Shown here in pieces: positions 8,499-15,694 of a DNA stretch of 27,144 nt. This DNA comes from a virus: the IMG/VR virus record IMGVR_UViG_3300042691_018699, positions 1 through 27,144 of that record; one strand, 5' to 3'. Under the pieces are notes generated by a model. That model was not told the origin of the DNA. It saw only the letters and a program-made list of their open reading frames with translations, and did no database searches. Position numbers and translations under genes: made by a program. Position 1 is the first letter of the stretch. Each line of letters opens with the position of its first letter.

Positions 8499-8527
8499 AT
8501 TGTAGCACCATATGATTATATTGTCAA
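8499..8527 (-). promoter_or_regulatory. Sigma-70-type promoter with extended -10
   Basis: On the minus strand TTGACA (8527-8522) is followed after exactly 17 nt by TACAAT (8504-8499), preceded by TG one base upstream (TGCTACAAT). This is a near-consensus host-type promoter in the gap before the gene at 8465, so that gene and IF-1 downstream could be transcribed early by unmodified host polymerase. Confidence 0.7.
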
Positions 8528-8528
8528 G

Positions 8529-9092
8529 TTATTTTTGGAGAATATCCCAAATCTTTTCTTTTTCTCTGATATCAGCAACAAGTTCCTTGTACTGACGGGC
8601 TAAGTCACGCAATTGTTCCCACTTTTCTTCTAGTTCAGGGGCAGGTTGATAAATTGCTAATTGATCTTGTATTTTTGACAACATTTCACCTATGTCAACA
8701 CCTTTAACTTTAAGGTTACCGTCTATCTCCGTATCACCTTTCACTGTTATGCCCTTCGTACCATCATGTACAGTTAACGGGGATGTATTCCAAGCTCCGT
8801 TTGTATATGTATTTGTGTATGTATTAGGTGCTATAGTAATTGTAGGGCTTGAGTAAATGCCTGTGCTAGAACCAGAACCTCCAATGCTCACACTAGTCAC
8901 CCCATTTGGATAATTATATGATCCATAACTATAAGTGGGAGGTGCTAAATTTGCTAAACTGATTGAATCATAATTTAAGTCATCAAGAGTCAATGTAGGC
9001 AAATCATCGCTAGTCAGTGAAGAAATATCCTGTCTACTAAAATCAGACAAATCAACTGCTGCGTATGCGTGGTCCATCGTTTCATTTTTCAT
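8529..9092 (-). CDS. Phage protein with Ser/Thr-rich N-terminus and C-terminal coiled coil, function unknown
   Basis: The 187-residue protein has an acidic N-terminus with repeated short SSLTSDDLPTLTLDDL-type units. A Tyr/Ser/Gly/Thr-rich beta-prone middle follows (about residues 50-110). Then come a short beta stretch (GITVKGDTEIDGNLKVKGVDIGEML) and a charged coiled coil to the end (LEEKWEQLRDLARQYKEL, EKEKIWDILQK). The DGNLKVKG element followed by a helix resembles tail-fibre chaperone or trimerisation ends, so a virion role is plausible but not shown. Its ATG at 9092 overlaps the stop of the AbrB-like gene by 4 nt, so the two are probably translated together. Confidence 0.75.
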   Translation of the reverse strand: MKNETMDHAYAAVDLSDFSRQDISSLTSDDLPTLTLDDLNYDSISLANLAPPTYSYGSYNYPNGVTSVSIGGSGSSTGIYSSPTITIAPNTYTNTYTNGAWNTSPLTVHDGTKGITVKGDTEIDGNLKVKGVDIGEMLSKIQDQLAIYQPAPELEEKWEQLRDLARQYKELVADIREKEKIWDILQK

Positions 9093-9271
9093 TTGAATAC
9101 CTTTTTCAGAATAAATCTACCTTTGTCATCTAAGTCAAAGCTTATTTCATCACCGGGTTGCCATTTTAATGAATCTAATAACACTGGTGGAATAGGTATA
9201 AGGACATCACCATTACTATCTTGTTGGCTAATGACCTCATACTGATTTGTGTTCTTCTTTTTCTTTGACAT
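9089..9271 (-). CDS. Small AbrB/SpoVT-like (swapped-hairpin) protein
   Basis: The 60-residue protein has a basic N-terminus (MSKKKKN). A segment LIPIPPVLLDSLKWQPGDEI then FDLDDKGRFILKKV follows, which matches the AbrB/MazE swapped-hairpin pattern of a hydrophobic strand, helix start, W.PGD turn, strand and G.....K strand. Such domains dimerise and often bind DNA as antitoxins or transition-state regulators. No toxin partner is adjacent; the next gene is a coiled-coil phage protein with which it overlaps by 4 nt. A similar protein is encoded at 15464-15694. No ribosome site precedes the ATG; a weak late-box-like ACTAAGTA (9277-9284) abuts it. Confidence 0.7.
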   Translation of the reverse strand: MSKKKKNTNQYEVISQQDSNGDVLIPIPPVLLDSLKWQPGDEISFDLDDKGRFILKKVFK

Positions 9272-9306
9272 GTAGATACTTAGTACGTGACTAAATTACC
9301 AATAAA

Positions 9307-10452
9307 TTATTTGAACAAATTCATAAATTTGGTATAGTAGCTATCGTCCTGTGATGGTTGACTGGAGTCAGTTGGTTTTGCTGCCCGCTCTTTTTCTAAT
9401 CTCGCTTCACGTTCACGGGCAGATTTATCACCTTTTTCAGTTTGTAATTTATTCATATAGTCATCATACGCTGCCCAACCCTTTGGATCTAAGTCAGGTT
9501 CTGTCATAGGAGGTTCTATTGGTAATCCTTTTGATCTAGCTATACGCTCTTTTTCTAACCTTGCTTCTCTTTCACGACTGAATTTGTCTCCTGCAGCAAC
9601 TTGTTTATCCCACATCCTTTTTTCATATTCAGGTGAATCTACTTTGACTTCAGGTTTAACTTTTTTATCCTGTGATGTGGTATTCGTTGCAGTTGCAGTT
9701 TTAGTAGCAACAGTAGTGCCAGCTATATCTGATACTGCTTTCTTTGCTTTATCTATAATAGTAGGTTCAACTGTTGTTTTTGTAGCTACCTGAGGAGGTG
9801 TAGTTTCGTCCCTATCTGTTTTTATAGTTTTAGATTTGTTATCCGATGTTACACTTGCTAATTTTGCATTGCCAGGATACATATTAGCCATGTTATCACC
9901 AACTGATGCAGCCCTTTTAGCTATAAAAGTAGAAATTTTTTCTTCAGGTTTAAAATTTGGATTTTGTTGATATACGATAGATGGAACTGGTTTTCCTGTT
10001 TTTTTATCATATATAATTTCTCCTTTTTTATCTCTAGCGTAAGGATAATAAACATCTTTCAATTGCTTATCAGGACTGTTATAGAGTTCCAGTGCTTTTG
10101 GTCCATGCCCATGTAATAAATAATACATACCAGGAGTATCTGGAAGTTTGTTTCTTTGTATAGAAGCTTGATATTCACGTGATATTTGATCTGCAGCTGC
10201 CCTTTGAGCTTTTGGATTAGTTTGCATATCTTTAAAACTTACACCGTAATGCGCATCTCCTGGTTTAGCTTTTTTTACTGTATTGTCCCAAGTTGATTTA
10301 ATAAATTGAAATAATCCAGTTGCACTACTATATGGATTTTTGATATAGGATTTACCGCCAGATTCTGGACCTATCACCCTATTCAAAAATCTTTCTCTTG
10401 CAGATGGTTCCTGTTGATTTTCTGCTTCAAGTATAAATTCACGTGCCCTCAT
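9307..10452 (-). CDS. Lytic transglycosylase-like protein with capsid-targeting-like N-terminus
   Basis: The 381-residue protein starts MRAREFILEA, which resembles the T4 internal-protein targeting peptide (EFI.E, cut after Glu by gp21). Residues about 24-130 form an SLT-type lysozyme-like domain: putative catalytic Glu30 in GPESGGKS, the substrate-groove motif ATGLFQFIKSTW (44-55), and a late YYLLHGHGPKALELY (110-124). This domain cleaves peptidoglycan glycan strands. The rest is low complexity, with a Thr/Lys-rich linker and two copies of GDKxxREREARLEKER at 288-303 and 341-356. It ends DDSYYTKFMNLFK, a motif found again in the protein encoded at 12195-13313. No signal peptide is present, which fits a virion-borne enzyme better than a secreted one. 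A ribosome site AGGAAA precedes the ATG. Confidence 0.85.
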   Translation of the reverse strand: MRAREFILEAENQQEPSARERFLNRVIGPESGGKSYIKNPYSSATGLFQFIKSTWDNTVKKAKPGDAHYGVSFKDMQTNPKAQRAAADQISREYQASIQRNKLPDTPGMYYLLHGHGPKALELYNSPDKQLKDVYYPYARDKKGEIIYDKKTGKPVPSIVYQQNPNFKPEEKISTFIAKRAASVGDNMANMYPGNAKLASVTSDNKSKTIKTDRDETTPPQVATKTTVEPTIIDKAKKAVSDIAGTTVATKTATATNTTSQDKKVKPEVKVDSPEYEKRMWDKQVAAGDKFSREREARLEKERIARSKGLPIEPPMTEPDLDPKGWAAYDDYMNKLQTEKGDKSAREREARLEKERAAKPTDSSQPSQDDSYYTKFMNLFK

Positions 10453-10455
10453 TTA

Positions 10456-12180
10456 TTATTTCCTAATTAGATCAATCATTCTTGCTAAAAGTTTATCGTC
10501 ATTATCACCTTCTTCTTCTGCTACTTGACCAAATCCTGCTGGTATGCCTTTTGATTGTCCTGAAGTCCCTTGGTCTTGTGAGTTTAATGCTTGTGTAGCT
10601 AATACATCTGATGTTGGCTGACTTGTTGCTGCGGTCGCAGTTTGTGGCTGATTCGCTGAAACATATTGACTTGCTAAACTAGGTGCAGACGCTTGAGCAG
10701 TAGCAGGAGCGGGTTTAGCGGTAGTAGCAGATTGAGGTTGATTTGCTGCTATGTATTGACTTGCTAAACTAGGTTCAGCGGCACGTTGGGCGCTTGCTCC
10801 TTTGTTTTGTTGTGGGTTGCCTGCCATTCCCGTAAATGTTGGAGCTGTAGCTTGTTTATTACCTCCAATAGCATTTGCTTTTGATGCATCTAACGCAGCC
10901 GATTGCGTTGCACTTGCGGTTGGTGCAGCTGGAGCTGTAGCTTGTTTATTACCTCCAATAGCATTTGCTTTTGATGCATCTAACGCAGCCGATTGCGTTG
11001 CACTTGCAGCTGGAGCTGTTTTTTGTGCTTGTGATTGCGCTGTATATCCACTGCTGGTTGCACCGCCATCTGCGTATTTAACTTTGCTAGGATCATACCC
11101 GCCGCCGTATTTTTGATTAGGATCAACTGTTTGTGGTGCTGGGGTATTAATTTTACCTGATGCCATTTGTTGTGCTAATTTATCTCTTTGTGCAGTTGCT
11201 CTTGTGTCAACGTTAGTATTAGTATTTGATACGGGAGCATTAATTTGTTTACCAAAAACTGCAGCATTCTTATCATTTGGATTAATGGCAGTAGCAGGAG
11301 CTTCATCTAAGAAGTCCATATACTTTCTCATTAATTGTCTATTATCCATGTCATCATCTCTTTCTTCAGTTGTAGGTTGTGGTTGTTGTGGTGTAGCTGG
11401 TTCTGAAGGTTCTTCTTGTCCCATCAACTCACCAGGGGTTTGAACACGTTGTCCTGTCATAGCTTGTTTTTTACTTATATCTAAATAAGGTGACATTGTA
11501 TCTTGACGATACATAGTTTGTTGACCAAGTCTATCGAATGCTGTTGTGTCACCAGATTTTAAATCTCCCATAGTTTTATTAACTCCGGTCATGTAGTTTT
11601 TCATACTATTTGAGGTAATTAAATTTCTCTGAGCGTCCTGTTGCATTTGTGCCATTTTTGGATCATTGGCATTTGGAGCACCCATAGCTTGATTAAAATC
11701 TTTGTCAAAAGTTTTAGATTTGGCGTAATTTGCCATTGGCTGTGTTAGTTCTTGCCCAACAGTTCCTGTTGCTGCGGCAAGTGCACCTTCTTCTCCTTTG
11801 CCACGTAGATATGCTAAGCCTGCATTAGCGCCTGCCTTTAATCCTGTCCAACCCATTTTTAATTTATCCGCAGTTGTTGCTCCTGCTGCGTTAAGAAGAT
11901 CATTCGCTCCCCTAGCTGCATCCATTGCACCACTAACATAATTACCTGCTCCCATTTTTTCTCCACCTTGAGTAATTTGATTACCTGCTTTGTCAATTTG
12001 ACCCATTAGGTTATCAGCTTGTTGTTGTGTTGGAGCTTTTCCAGATTTAGGATCGTATCCTCCTAAAGGTTGATTTGCTGGTGGTGCTTTAGGTGCAGCT
12101 GGTGCGCTTGGCCCTACTCCAGCTGGAGGCCCTTCGTTTAATATATCTAAATATTGTCTAAAAAATTTTGTGTCTGACAT
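10456..12180 (-). CDS. Ala/Gln/Pro-rich low-complexity protein with three targeting-like motifs, probably head-internal
   Basis: The 574-residue protein has no recognised enzyme domain. It opens MSDTKFFRQYLDILNEGPP, repeats the same style internally at residues 278-293 (MDNRQLMRKYMDFLDE) and ends NDDKLLARMIDLIRK. These parallel the N-terminus of the protein encoded at 12195-13313. Between them lie an Ala/Gly-rich helical part (about 70-250) and a disordered Ala/Gln/Thr/Pro region with tandem repeats (SATQSAALDASKANAIGGNK twice; SLASQYIAANQPQ and SLASQYVSANQPQ). LNE followed by Gly and LDE followed by Ala fit the (L/I)xE cleavage rule of the T4 prohead protease. A scaffold, core or internal head protein is the leading inference; no other function is visible. 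Met278 (base 11349) could be a second start. Confidence 0.8.
   Translation of the reverse strand: MSDTKFFRQYLDILNEGPPAGVGPSAPAAPKAPPANQPLGGYDPKSGKAPTQQQADNLMGQIDKAGNQITQGGEKMGAGNYVSGAMDAARGANDLLNAAGATTADKLKMGWTGLKAGANAGLAYLRGKGEEGALAAATGTVGQELTQPMANYAKSKTFDKDFNQAMGAPNANDPKMAQMQQDAQRNLITSNSMKNYMTGVNKTMGDLKSGDTTAFDRLGQQTMYRQDTMSPYLDISKKQAMTGQRVQTPGELMGQEEPSEPATPQQPQPTTEERDDDMDNRQLMRKYMDFLDEAPATAINPNDKNAAVFGKQINAPVSNTNTNVDTRATAQRDKLAQQMASGKINTPAPQTVDPNQKYGGGYDPSKVKYADGGATSSGYTAQSQAQKTAPAASATQSAALDASKANAIGGNKQATAPAAPTASATQSAALDASKANAIGGNKQATAPTFTGMAGNPQQNKGASAQRAAEPSLASQYIAANQPQSATTAKPAPATAQASAPSLASQYVSANQPQTATAATSQPTSDVLATQALNSQDQGTSGQSKGIPAGFGQVAEEEGDNDDKLLARMIDLIRK
10840..11007 (-). repeat. 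Exact 78-bp direct repeat, 90-bp period, inside the Ala/Gln-rich gene
   Basis: Bases 10840-10917 and 10930-11007 are identical over 78 bp, including third codon positions, and together encode two in-frame 30-residue units containing ALDASKANAIGGNK. Identity at synonymous sites indicates a recent duplication that keeps the reading frame. Confidence 0.9.
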
Positions 12181-12194
12181 TTGTTTTCCTTATT

Positions 12195-13313
12195 TTACCA
12201 TGCTCTGCAAGACCAATATCTTGCTTTCCAACGTGGTCCTGGATTCTCGCAGCGATGGCGTGCGCGGAAACTTTTTCTACGTTTTGGATTACTCTTTTTA
12301 ATCTTCATGTTCTTGTCGCCGAAGTTTACTTTAACGATTTTACCATTTGGTTTTTTGACATATACTTTTGATTTAGCAACATCACCTGCCATTGGCTTAC
12401 CTAATGGAACTTTGCGTCCTTGATATTCTGCTTCATTTGTTCTTGCTCTAAATTTAGTCATAGGACCTTGGGGCATAGATTGATACTTAACAGGTCCGTC
12501 GGGCTCCTGCATCTTAGTATCTGAATCTTGTTTAGCTTTGTTTAGAGTATAATCTAACCATGGGGAACTGACGTTTTGTTGAAAATCTTGTTTATTTACC
12601 ACGTCTTTACCGTCTTTGGTTTGATATTGTGTTTGTAGATATGACCCACTGCGATCTTTAGGATTGCGAGCCACTGATGTAGATGACCAATCAGTTCCGT
12701 AATTTGTCTTATTGTTTTTAGTACTACTGGTGTTCTTCAATGTATCTACTACGGACATCATTGTGTTATCAAGCTCACTATAACCAGCTGGTGGTTTGTA
12801 ATATTCCTCTTCCTCATCTTCTTTAAACAAATTTATAAATTTGGTAAAAACATTTTCGTCGGTATTGTTTGGATTAACTTCATCACTTTGCATTTGATTT
12901 AGTATATCACGCTTTGTTTTTTTTATAGTTTCTAAATCTTCTGGAGTAGCTGGTGAACCGTCTTCCCTCTTCCATTTCCAGTCTCCTTTTGCTCTATCTA
13001 CTAGATGTTTATATCTATCCATAGGTTGATATGGTTTTCCACTTTGTTCATCTTCAGCAACTTCTTCTTCCTCTTGGTCGTAAGTTTCATCCTCGCACAA
13101 AATGTCGTTTACTTCTAATAATCCTAACAATGTTTCATCTGCTTCAATAATAACTCCATCCTTAGTAAATCCAATAATACCGGTTTCAATGACAAAGTTT
13201 TCATTGAGTTCAATGTCAAAACTGTCGTGTAATTCGATGGATTCTGCTAAAACTTGAGGAGGGCTAGACTCACTTAAGATGTCTAGATATTTTCTGAAAA
13301 AGTCACGGTCCAT
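12195..13313 (-). CDS. Phage protein with targeting-like N-terminus and basic Cys-containing C-terminal module
   Basis: The 372-residue protein starts MDRDFFRKYLDILSESSPP, close to the start of the neighbouring 10456-12180 product. An ordered segment follows (NENFVIETGIIGFTKDGVIIEADE, 37-60), then an acidic disordered stretch, an internal motif ENVFTKFINLFK at 153-164 matching the transglycosylase C-terminus, and a long polar linker. The last 75 residues form a compact basic module (RKVPLGKPMAGDVAKSKVYV, then NFGDKNMKIKKSNPKRRKSF, then Cys355 and Cys369 in RARHRCENPGP and RYWSCRAW). That C-terminal style recurs in marine phage proteins whose function is unknown to me. Context with the next two genes suggests a head-interior role. 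Ribosome site CAGGAA and a late box lie upstream. Confidence 0.82.
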   Translation of the reverse strand: MDRDFFRKYLDILSESSPPQVLAESIELHDSFDIELNENFVIETGIIGFTKDGVIIEADETLLGLLEVNDILCEDETYDQEEEEVAEDEQSGKPYQPMDRYKHLVDRAKGDWKWKREDGSPATPEDLETIKKTKRDILNQMQSDEVNPNNTDENVFTKFINLFKEDEEEEYYKPPAGYSELDNTMMSVVDTLKNTSSTKNNKTNYGTDWSSTSVARNPKDRSGSYLQTQYQTKDGKDVVNKQDFQQNVSSPWLDYTLNKAKQDSDTKMQEPDGPVKYQSMPQGPMTKFRARTNEAEYQGRKVPLGKPMAGDVAKSKVYVKKPNGKIVKVNFGDKNMKIKKSNPKRRKSFRARHRCENPGPRWKARYWSCRAW

Positions 13314-13339
13314 AGTATATTCCTGATAAGGGCAATATA

Positions 13340-13933
13340 CTATTTATCTATGTATGGACCATATATCTCGTTTAGTTTTTTGATTGTTTCTTGCGTATTA
13401 TTCCAACGGTGTAATACACCAATACCACCTGCCGCTTCCCATCCTGATATGTATTTCTTGTGGTCATCAATAAGAACGTTTGGTCTGCCATCAGCCGTAG
13501 CGTATTTTTCTTTTCTGCCTTCAAAGATAGCGGGCATATTTGAATTATGCTTGCTTAGCCAATACTTTTTGCCCTCAATACTTGCTTGAGTGATGGTCTT
13601 TTTCTTATCTTCTTTAGTTGATCTGAGGGGAGCAGATAACACAGTGCAGGGTATCTTGTTTTTGTTTATCCAATTTAGTATTTCACTGCACCCCGATAAT
13701 ACTGGAAGTGTAGCAAAGAATTTATAAACAAATTCAGGTCCTTCAGCCTGTAAAGCTGCAATAGAAATCTCACGCTGCTCTTTATCCCCGATGTCCTTAT
13801 ACCATTGTATATTAGGATCGTTCATTTTGGAACTCCACCAACTTGCCCATTGGGTAAAGAAATCAGCTTGTACTCCATCCATATCTAAAAATAGATGGGG
13901 CATTTTGTCTAATTCTAGTTCAGCGGCTCTCAT
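13340..13933 (-). CDS. HAD-superfamily 5'(3')-nucleotidase-like phosphatase
   Basis: The 197-residue protein shows the HAD motifs. Motif I is HLFLDMDGVQADFF, with nucleophile Asp17 and acid/base Asp19. Motif II is TVLSAP (97-102). A basic KK..T stretch (110-113) follows, and the acidic motif NVLIDDHKKYISGWEAAGG has Asp156 and Asp157. The layout resembles 5'(3')-deoxyribonucleotidases, which remove phosphate from nucleoside monophosphates; the dCMP deaminase elsewhere in the window would be in the same pathway. The start ATG at 13933 has a TGAGGA ribosome site and gives a ten-residue lead (MRAAELELDK) that loosely echoes the MRAREF lead of the transglycosylase; Met11 is an alternative start. 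It overlaps the small membrane-protein gene upstream by 14 nt. Confidence 0.82.
   Translation of the reverse strand: MRAAELELDKMPHLFLDMDGVQADFFTQWASWWSSKMNDPNIQWYKDIGDKEQREISIAALQAEGPEFVYKFFATLPVLSGCSEILNWINKNKIPCTVLSAPLRSTKEDKKKTITQASIEGKKYWLSKHNSNMPAIFEGRKEKYATADGRPNVLIDDHKKYISGWEAAGGIGVLHRWNNTQETIKKLNEIYGPYIDK
13341..13348 (-). promoter_or_regulatory. T4-type late promoter box GATAAATA
   Basis: It matches TATAAATA at 7 of 8 positions and overlaps the TAG stop of the HAD-type gene. The predicted start near 13335 leaves a 22-nt leader with the CAGGAA ribosome site of the gene at 13313. Confidence 0.6.
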
Positions 13934-14063
13934 TGTCTAGATCCTCAGTAAGTGGTAGCATTATTAAAAATCCCATTAGTACAAGTAAGATTGCAAATAG
14001 ACTACCACTGTTTAGGGCTAGCATCATAAAAGCGGTGAAAAGTATAAAAATAAAATAGAACAT
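13920..14063 (-). CDS. Small membrane-hairpin protein (47 aa)
   Basis: A short frame from ATG 14063 to TGA 13920-13922 encodes 47 residues: two hydrophobic segments (about 2-17, MFYFIFILFTAFMMLAL; and about 22-38, LFAILLVLMGFLIMLPL) split by NSGS, then an acidic tail DLDNESR. Its end overlaps the start of the HAD-type gene by 14 nt, which suggests translational coupling and fills an otherwise empty gap. A late box lies just upstream, with almost no leader and no obvious ribosome site. A two-segment small protein could be a holin-like or membrane accessory protein, but there is no direct evidence. Confidence 0.55.
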   Translation of the reverse strand: MFYFIFILFTAFMMLALNSGSLFAILLVLMGFLIMLPLTEDLDNESR

Positions 14064-14078
14064 ACTTGTATTATATAG

Positions 14079-14086
14079 TATTTATT
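14079..14086 (-). promoter_or_regulatory. T4-type late promoter box AATAAATA
   Basis: It matches TATAAATA at 7 of 8 positions. The TAA stop of the upstream gene (14082-14084) lies inside the box. The predicted start near 14073 leaves about 10 nt before the small membrane-protein ATG at 14063. Confidence 0.5.
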
Positions 14087-14870
14087 TGCTTCTGTCAATC
14101 TCGCAATCTACCCATTTTAAGTTATTGTATTGCTCATAACCCCAAGAACCTTTTGGGATCAAACATCTACCCAGTTCAGGTTCATGTTCTATCCTTATTT
14201 GAACGATTGCCCAAATTAACCAACATATATAAAGAACAGCGACACTACTAGAACTCCAACATAATATTCTATATCTTATTCTTTTATTTCGCCTTGCTTT
14301 TTGCTTTGCTATTGCTCTGTTACGTTTCATTTCTGCGGCAATAGCAACACTTTGCTCTTTGCCCACTTTTTTCATCATTTCTTCTACATCAGTCCATAAT
14401 GTACCCAATTCAGGTGGACTTTGATAGACCATAATTTCACGTAATTCTGTAGACATGTGTTCTAGCTGTTTCTTAAGTAACACACGCTGTAATGCTCGTT
14501 TACCTAAACTATCTTCTCCATGATAAACTTCGGTCTTACTACGGCGTTCTTCTTCTTCAAATATTGCTAGACATTTATAATAGTTGTCAAAGTAAGTACC
14601 AAGCTGCTGTCCTATTTCTGTATAGATGTTGGTTGTTTCACCGCCTTTTTTATTAAGCTCAATGACACGATTTCTTTCGGTGACATACTGATTTTTTTCA
14701 GCAACACTGGGTGGATGGTCTTTGAATTTGTTGTTAAATTGGTCGTCAAGGTCCTTAAGGACATCCTTAATTTCCCCAGCCGCCCCTTTAATATCCTTGT
14801 AAAGCTTACAGCCCTCTTTTACAAGTTTAACCGCGCCATTGGCTAACGCAAACAGCGTTAATGGATCCAT
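14082..14870 (-). CDS. Membrane-anchored coiled-coil phage protein, function unknown
   Basis: The 262-residue protein opens MDPLTLFALANGAVKLVKEGCKLYKDIKGAAG, an amphipathic helical region. A long charged helical body follows (about 30-200) with LEHMSTELREIMVYQSPPEL. Arg/Lys-rich residues (RNKRIRYR) come just before a single transmembrane segment (about 204-224, SSVAVLYICWLIWAIVQ). After it is a short tail with two cysteines (Cys236 and Cys256) that could form a disulfide outside the membrane. The positive charges before the segment predict an inside N-terminus. A GAGGTGAG ribosome site precedes the ATG. I recognise the N-terminal style from uncharacterised marine phage proteins. Possible roles include virion or host-envelope anchoring; none is shown. 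Confidence 0.78.
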   Translation of the reverse strand: MDPLTLFALANGAVKLVKEGCKLYKDIKGAAGEIKDVLKDLDDQFNNKFKDHPPSVAEKNQYVTERNRVIELNKKGGETTNIYTEIGQQLGTYFDNYYKCLAIFEEEERRSKTEVYHGEDSLGKRALQRVLLKKQLEHMSTELREIMVYQSPPELGTLWTDVEEMMKKVGKEQSVAIAAEMKRNRAIAKQKARRNKRIRYRILCWSSSSVAVLYICWLIWAIVQIRIEHEPELGRCLIPKGSWGYEQYNNLKWVDCEIDRSK

Positions 14871-14922
14871 CTCACCTCGTCCTTTTTATAAAGGATCTTT
14901 TTATTATATTTTTAGAGTTATT

Positions 14923-15480
14923 TTAAAACGGCAACCACATCCAAATGCCTTGGCTCATTAATAATAAGCCTATAGCACTAACACCAATACTAGCATAAAA
15001 CATACTCATGCTTACTGCTAATATACTAGCAGACAATAATACAATCGCTAATTGGTAACTTGTGCCTGCAAATGTCATCCAAGGACCATGCTTTTTAGCA
15101 ATATCACGTTCCTCTTCTAATGCTCTAGCCTTAGCAAATAACTCTTTTTTGCCCTCGCCCTTCTCAGGGTCACTTTCATAGCGTTCAATCTTAGCTTTCA
15201 TTTTTTCTGCTTTGGCTTTGTCGCCTTTTTCTATAGCATGATCATAACTCATTTCAGCTAATGTTTGTTTGATACTTTTTGCTTGATAAAAACTCCAAAC
15301 ATCATTTGCTTTAATTGTGTTATTTAAAACTTTACTACTAAAACTGTTGGCCATATAAGTATTTACAGCGAGTAATAACGCAATAACTGTGATTACCCAG
15401 CCTGCTTTGTCCTTAATTTTAGCTTCGGCTTCACTTCTACTTAAAACTTTACCTGTTACTTTGTCAATCATTTGCTTCAT
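14923..15480 (-). CDS. DUF4337-like membrane protein
   Basis: The 185-residue protein has a transmembrane segment at about 28-45. The motif NDVWSFYQAKSIKQTLAEMSYD (59-80) matches the conserved W.(Y/F)YQAKSIK of DUF4337 proteins. A charged coiled-coil stretch follows (82-130), then two more hydrophobic segments (about 141-158 and 161-178). DUF4337 proteins are bacterial inner-membrane proteins of unknown function; here both the order of parts and the motif agree with the family. The gene is preceded by an AAGGGAAA ribosome site and overlaps the upstream AbrB-like gene by 17 nt. Confidence 0.8.
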   Translation of the reverse strand: MKQMIDKVTGKVLSRSEAEAKIKDKAGWVITVIALLLAVNTYMANSFSSKVLNNTIKANDVWSFYQAKSIKQTLAEMSYDHAIEKGDKAKAEKMKAKIERYESDPEKGEGKKELFAKARALEEERDIAKKHGPWMTFAGTSYQLAIVLLSASILAVSMSMFYASIGVSAIGLLLMSQGIWMWLPF

Positions 15481-15694
15481 GGTCTTTTCCCTTTATTATA
15501 AATTTTTCTAAGCAATCAACTTTAACTAGTTTCATACCTTCTTCTGTAAGAACTAGTTTAAAATAGTCACCTGGTTTCCAACCTAATTTTTCTACCTCAA
15601 ATTTGTTATCTAAAATGATACCCTTATCACTCAAATCCCAAATGTAATCGTCAAATAGCACAATGTTCACTTTAGTCTGAACAAAATCGTTCAC
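15464..15694 (-). CDS. Second small AbrB/SpoVT-like protein
   Basis: The 76-residue protein contains KGIILDNKFEVEKLGWKPGD followed by LVLTEEGMKLVKVD. This has the same strand, helix, W.PGD turn, strand and G...K strand pattern as the 9089-9271 product, with a longer N-terminus (NIVLFDDYIWDLS) and a charged tail. A swapped-hairpin DNA-binding or antitoxin-type fold is likely. The start is GTG at 15694, directly after the TAA of the small basic gene, so translation may be by reinitiation. It overlaps the DUF4337-like gene by 17 nt; that partner is a membrane protein, not a known toxin. Confidence 0.65.
   Translation of the reverse strand: MNDFVQTKVNIVLFDDYIWDLSDKGIILDNKFEVEKLGWKPGDYFKLVLTEEGMKLVKVDCLEKFIIKGKDHEAND

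Noticed and set aside
10802-11443. Cys/Ala-rich plus-strand frames
   Set aside because: They mirror the Ala/Gln-rich protein and its 90-bp duplication on the other strand.
12168-12423. Plus-strand frames opposite the Cys-containing C-terminal module
   Set aside because: They are antisense to a basic module with a family-like pattern and have no start signals.
14871-14922. Possible hairpin CCTTT/AAAGG near 14890
   Set aside because: The stem is short and A/T-rich with no clear T-run in the right place; it is not convincing as a terminator.
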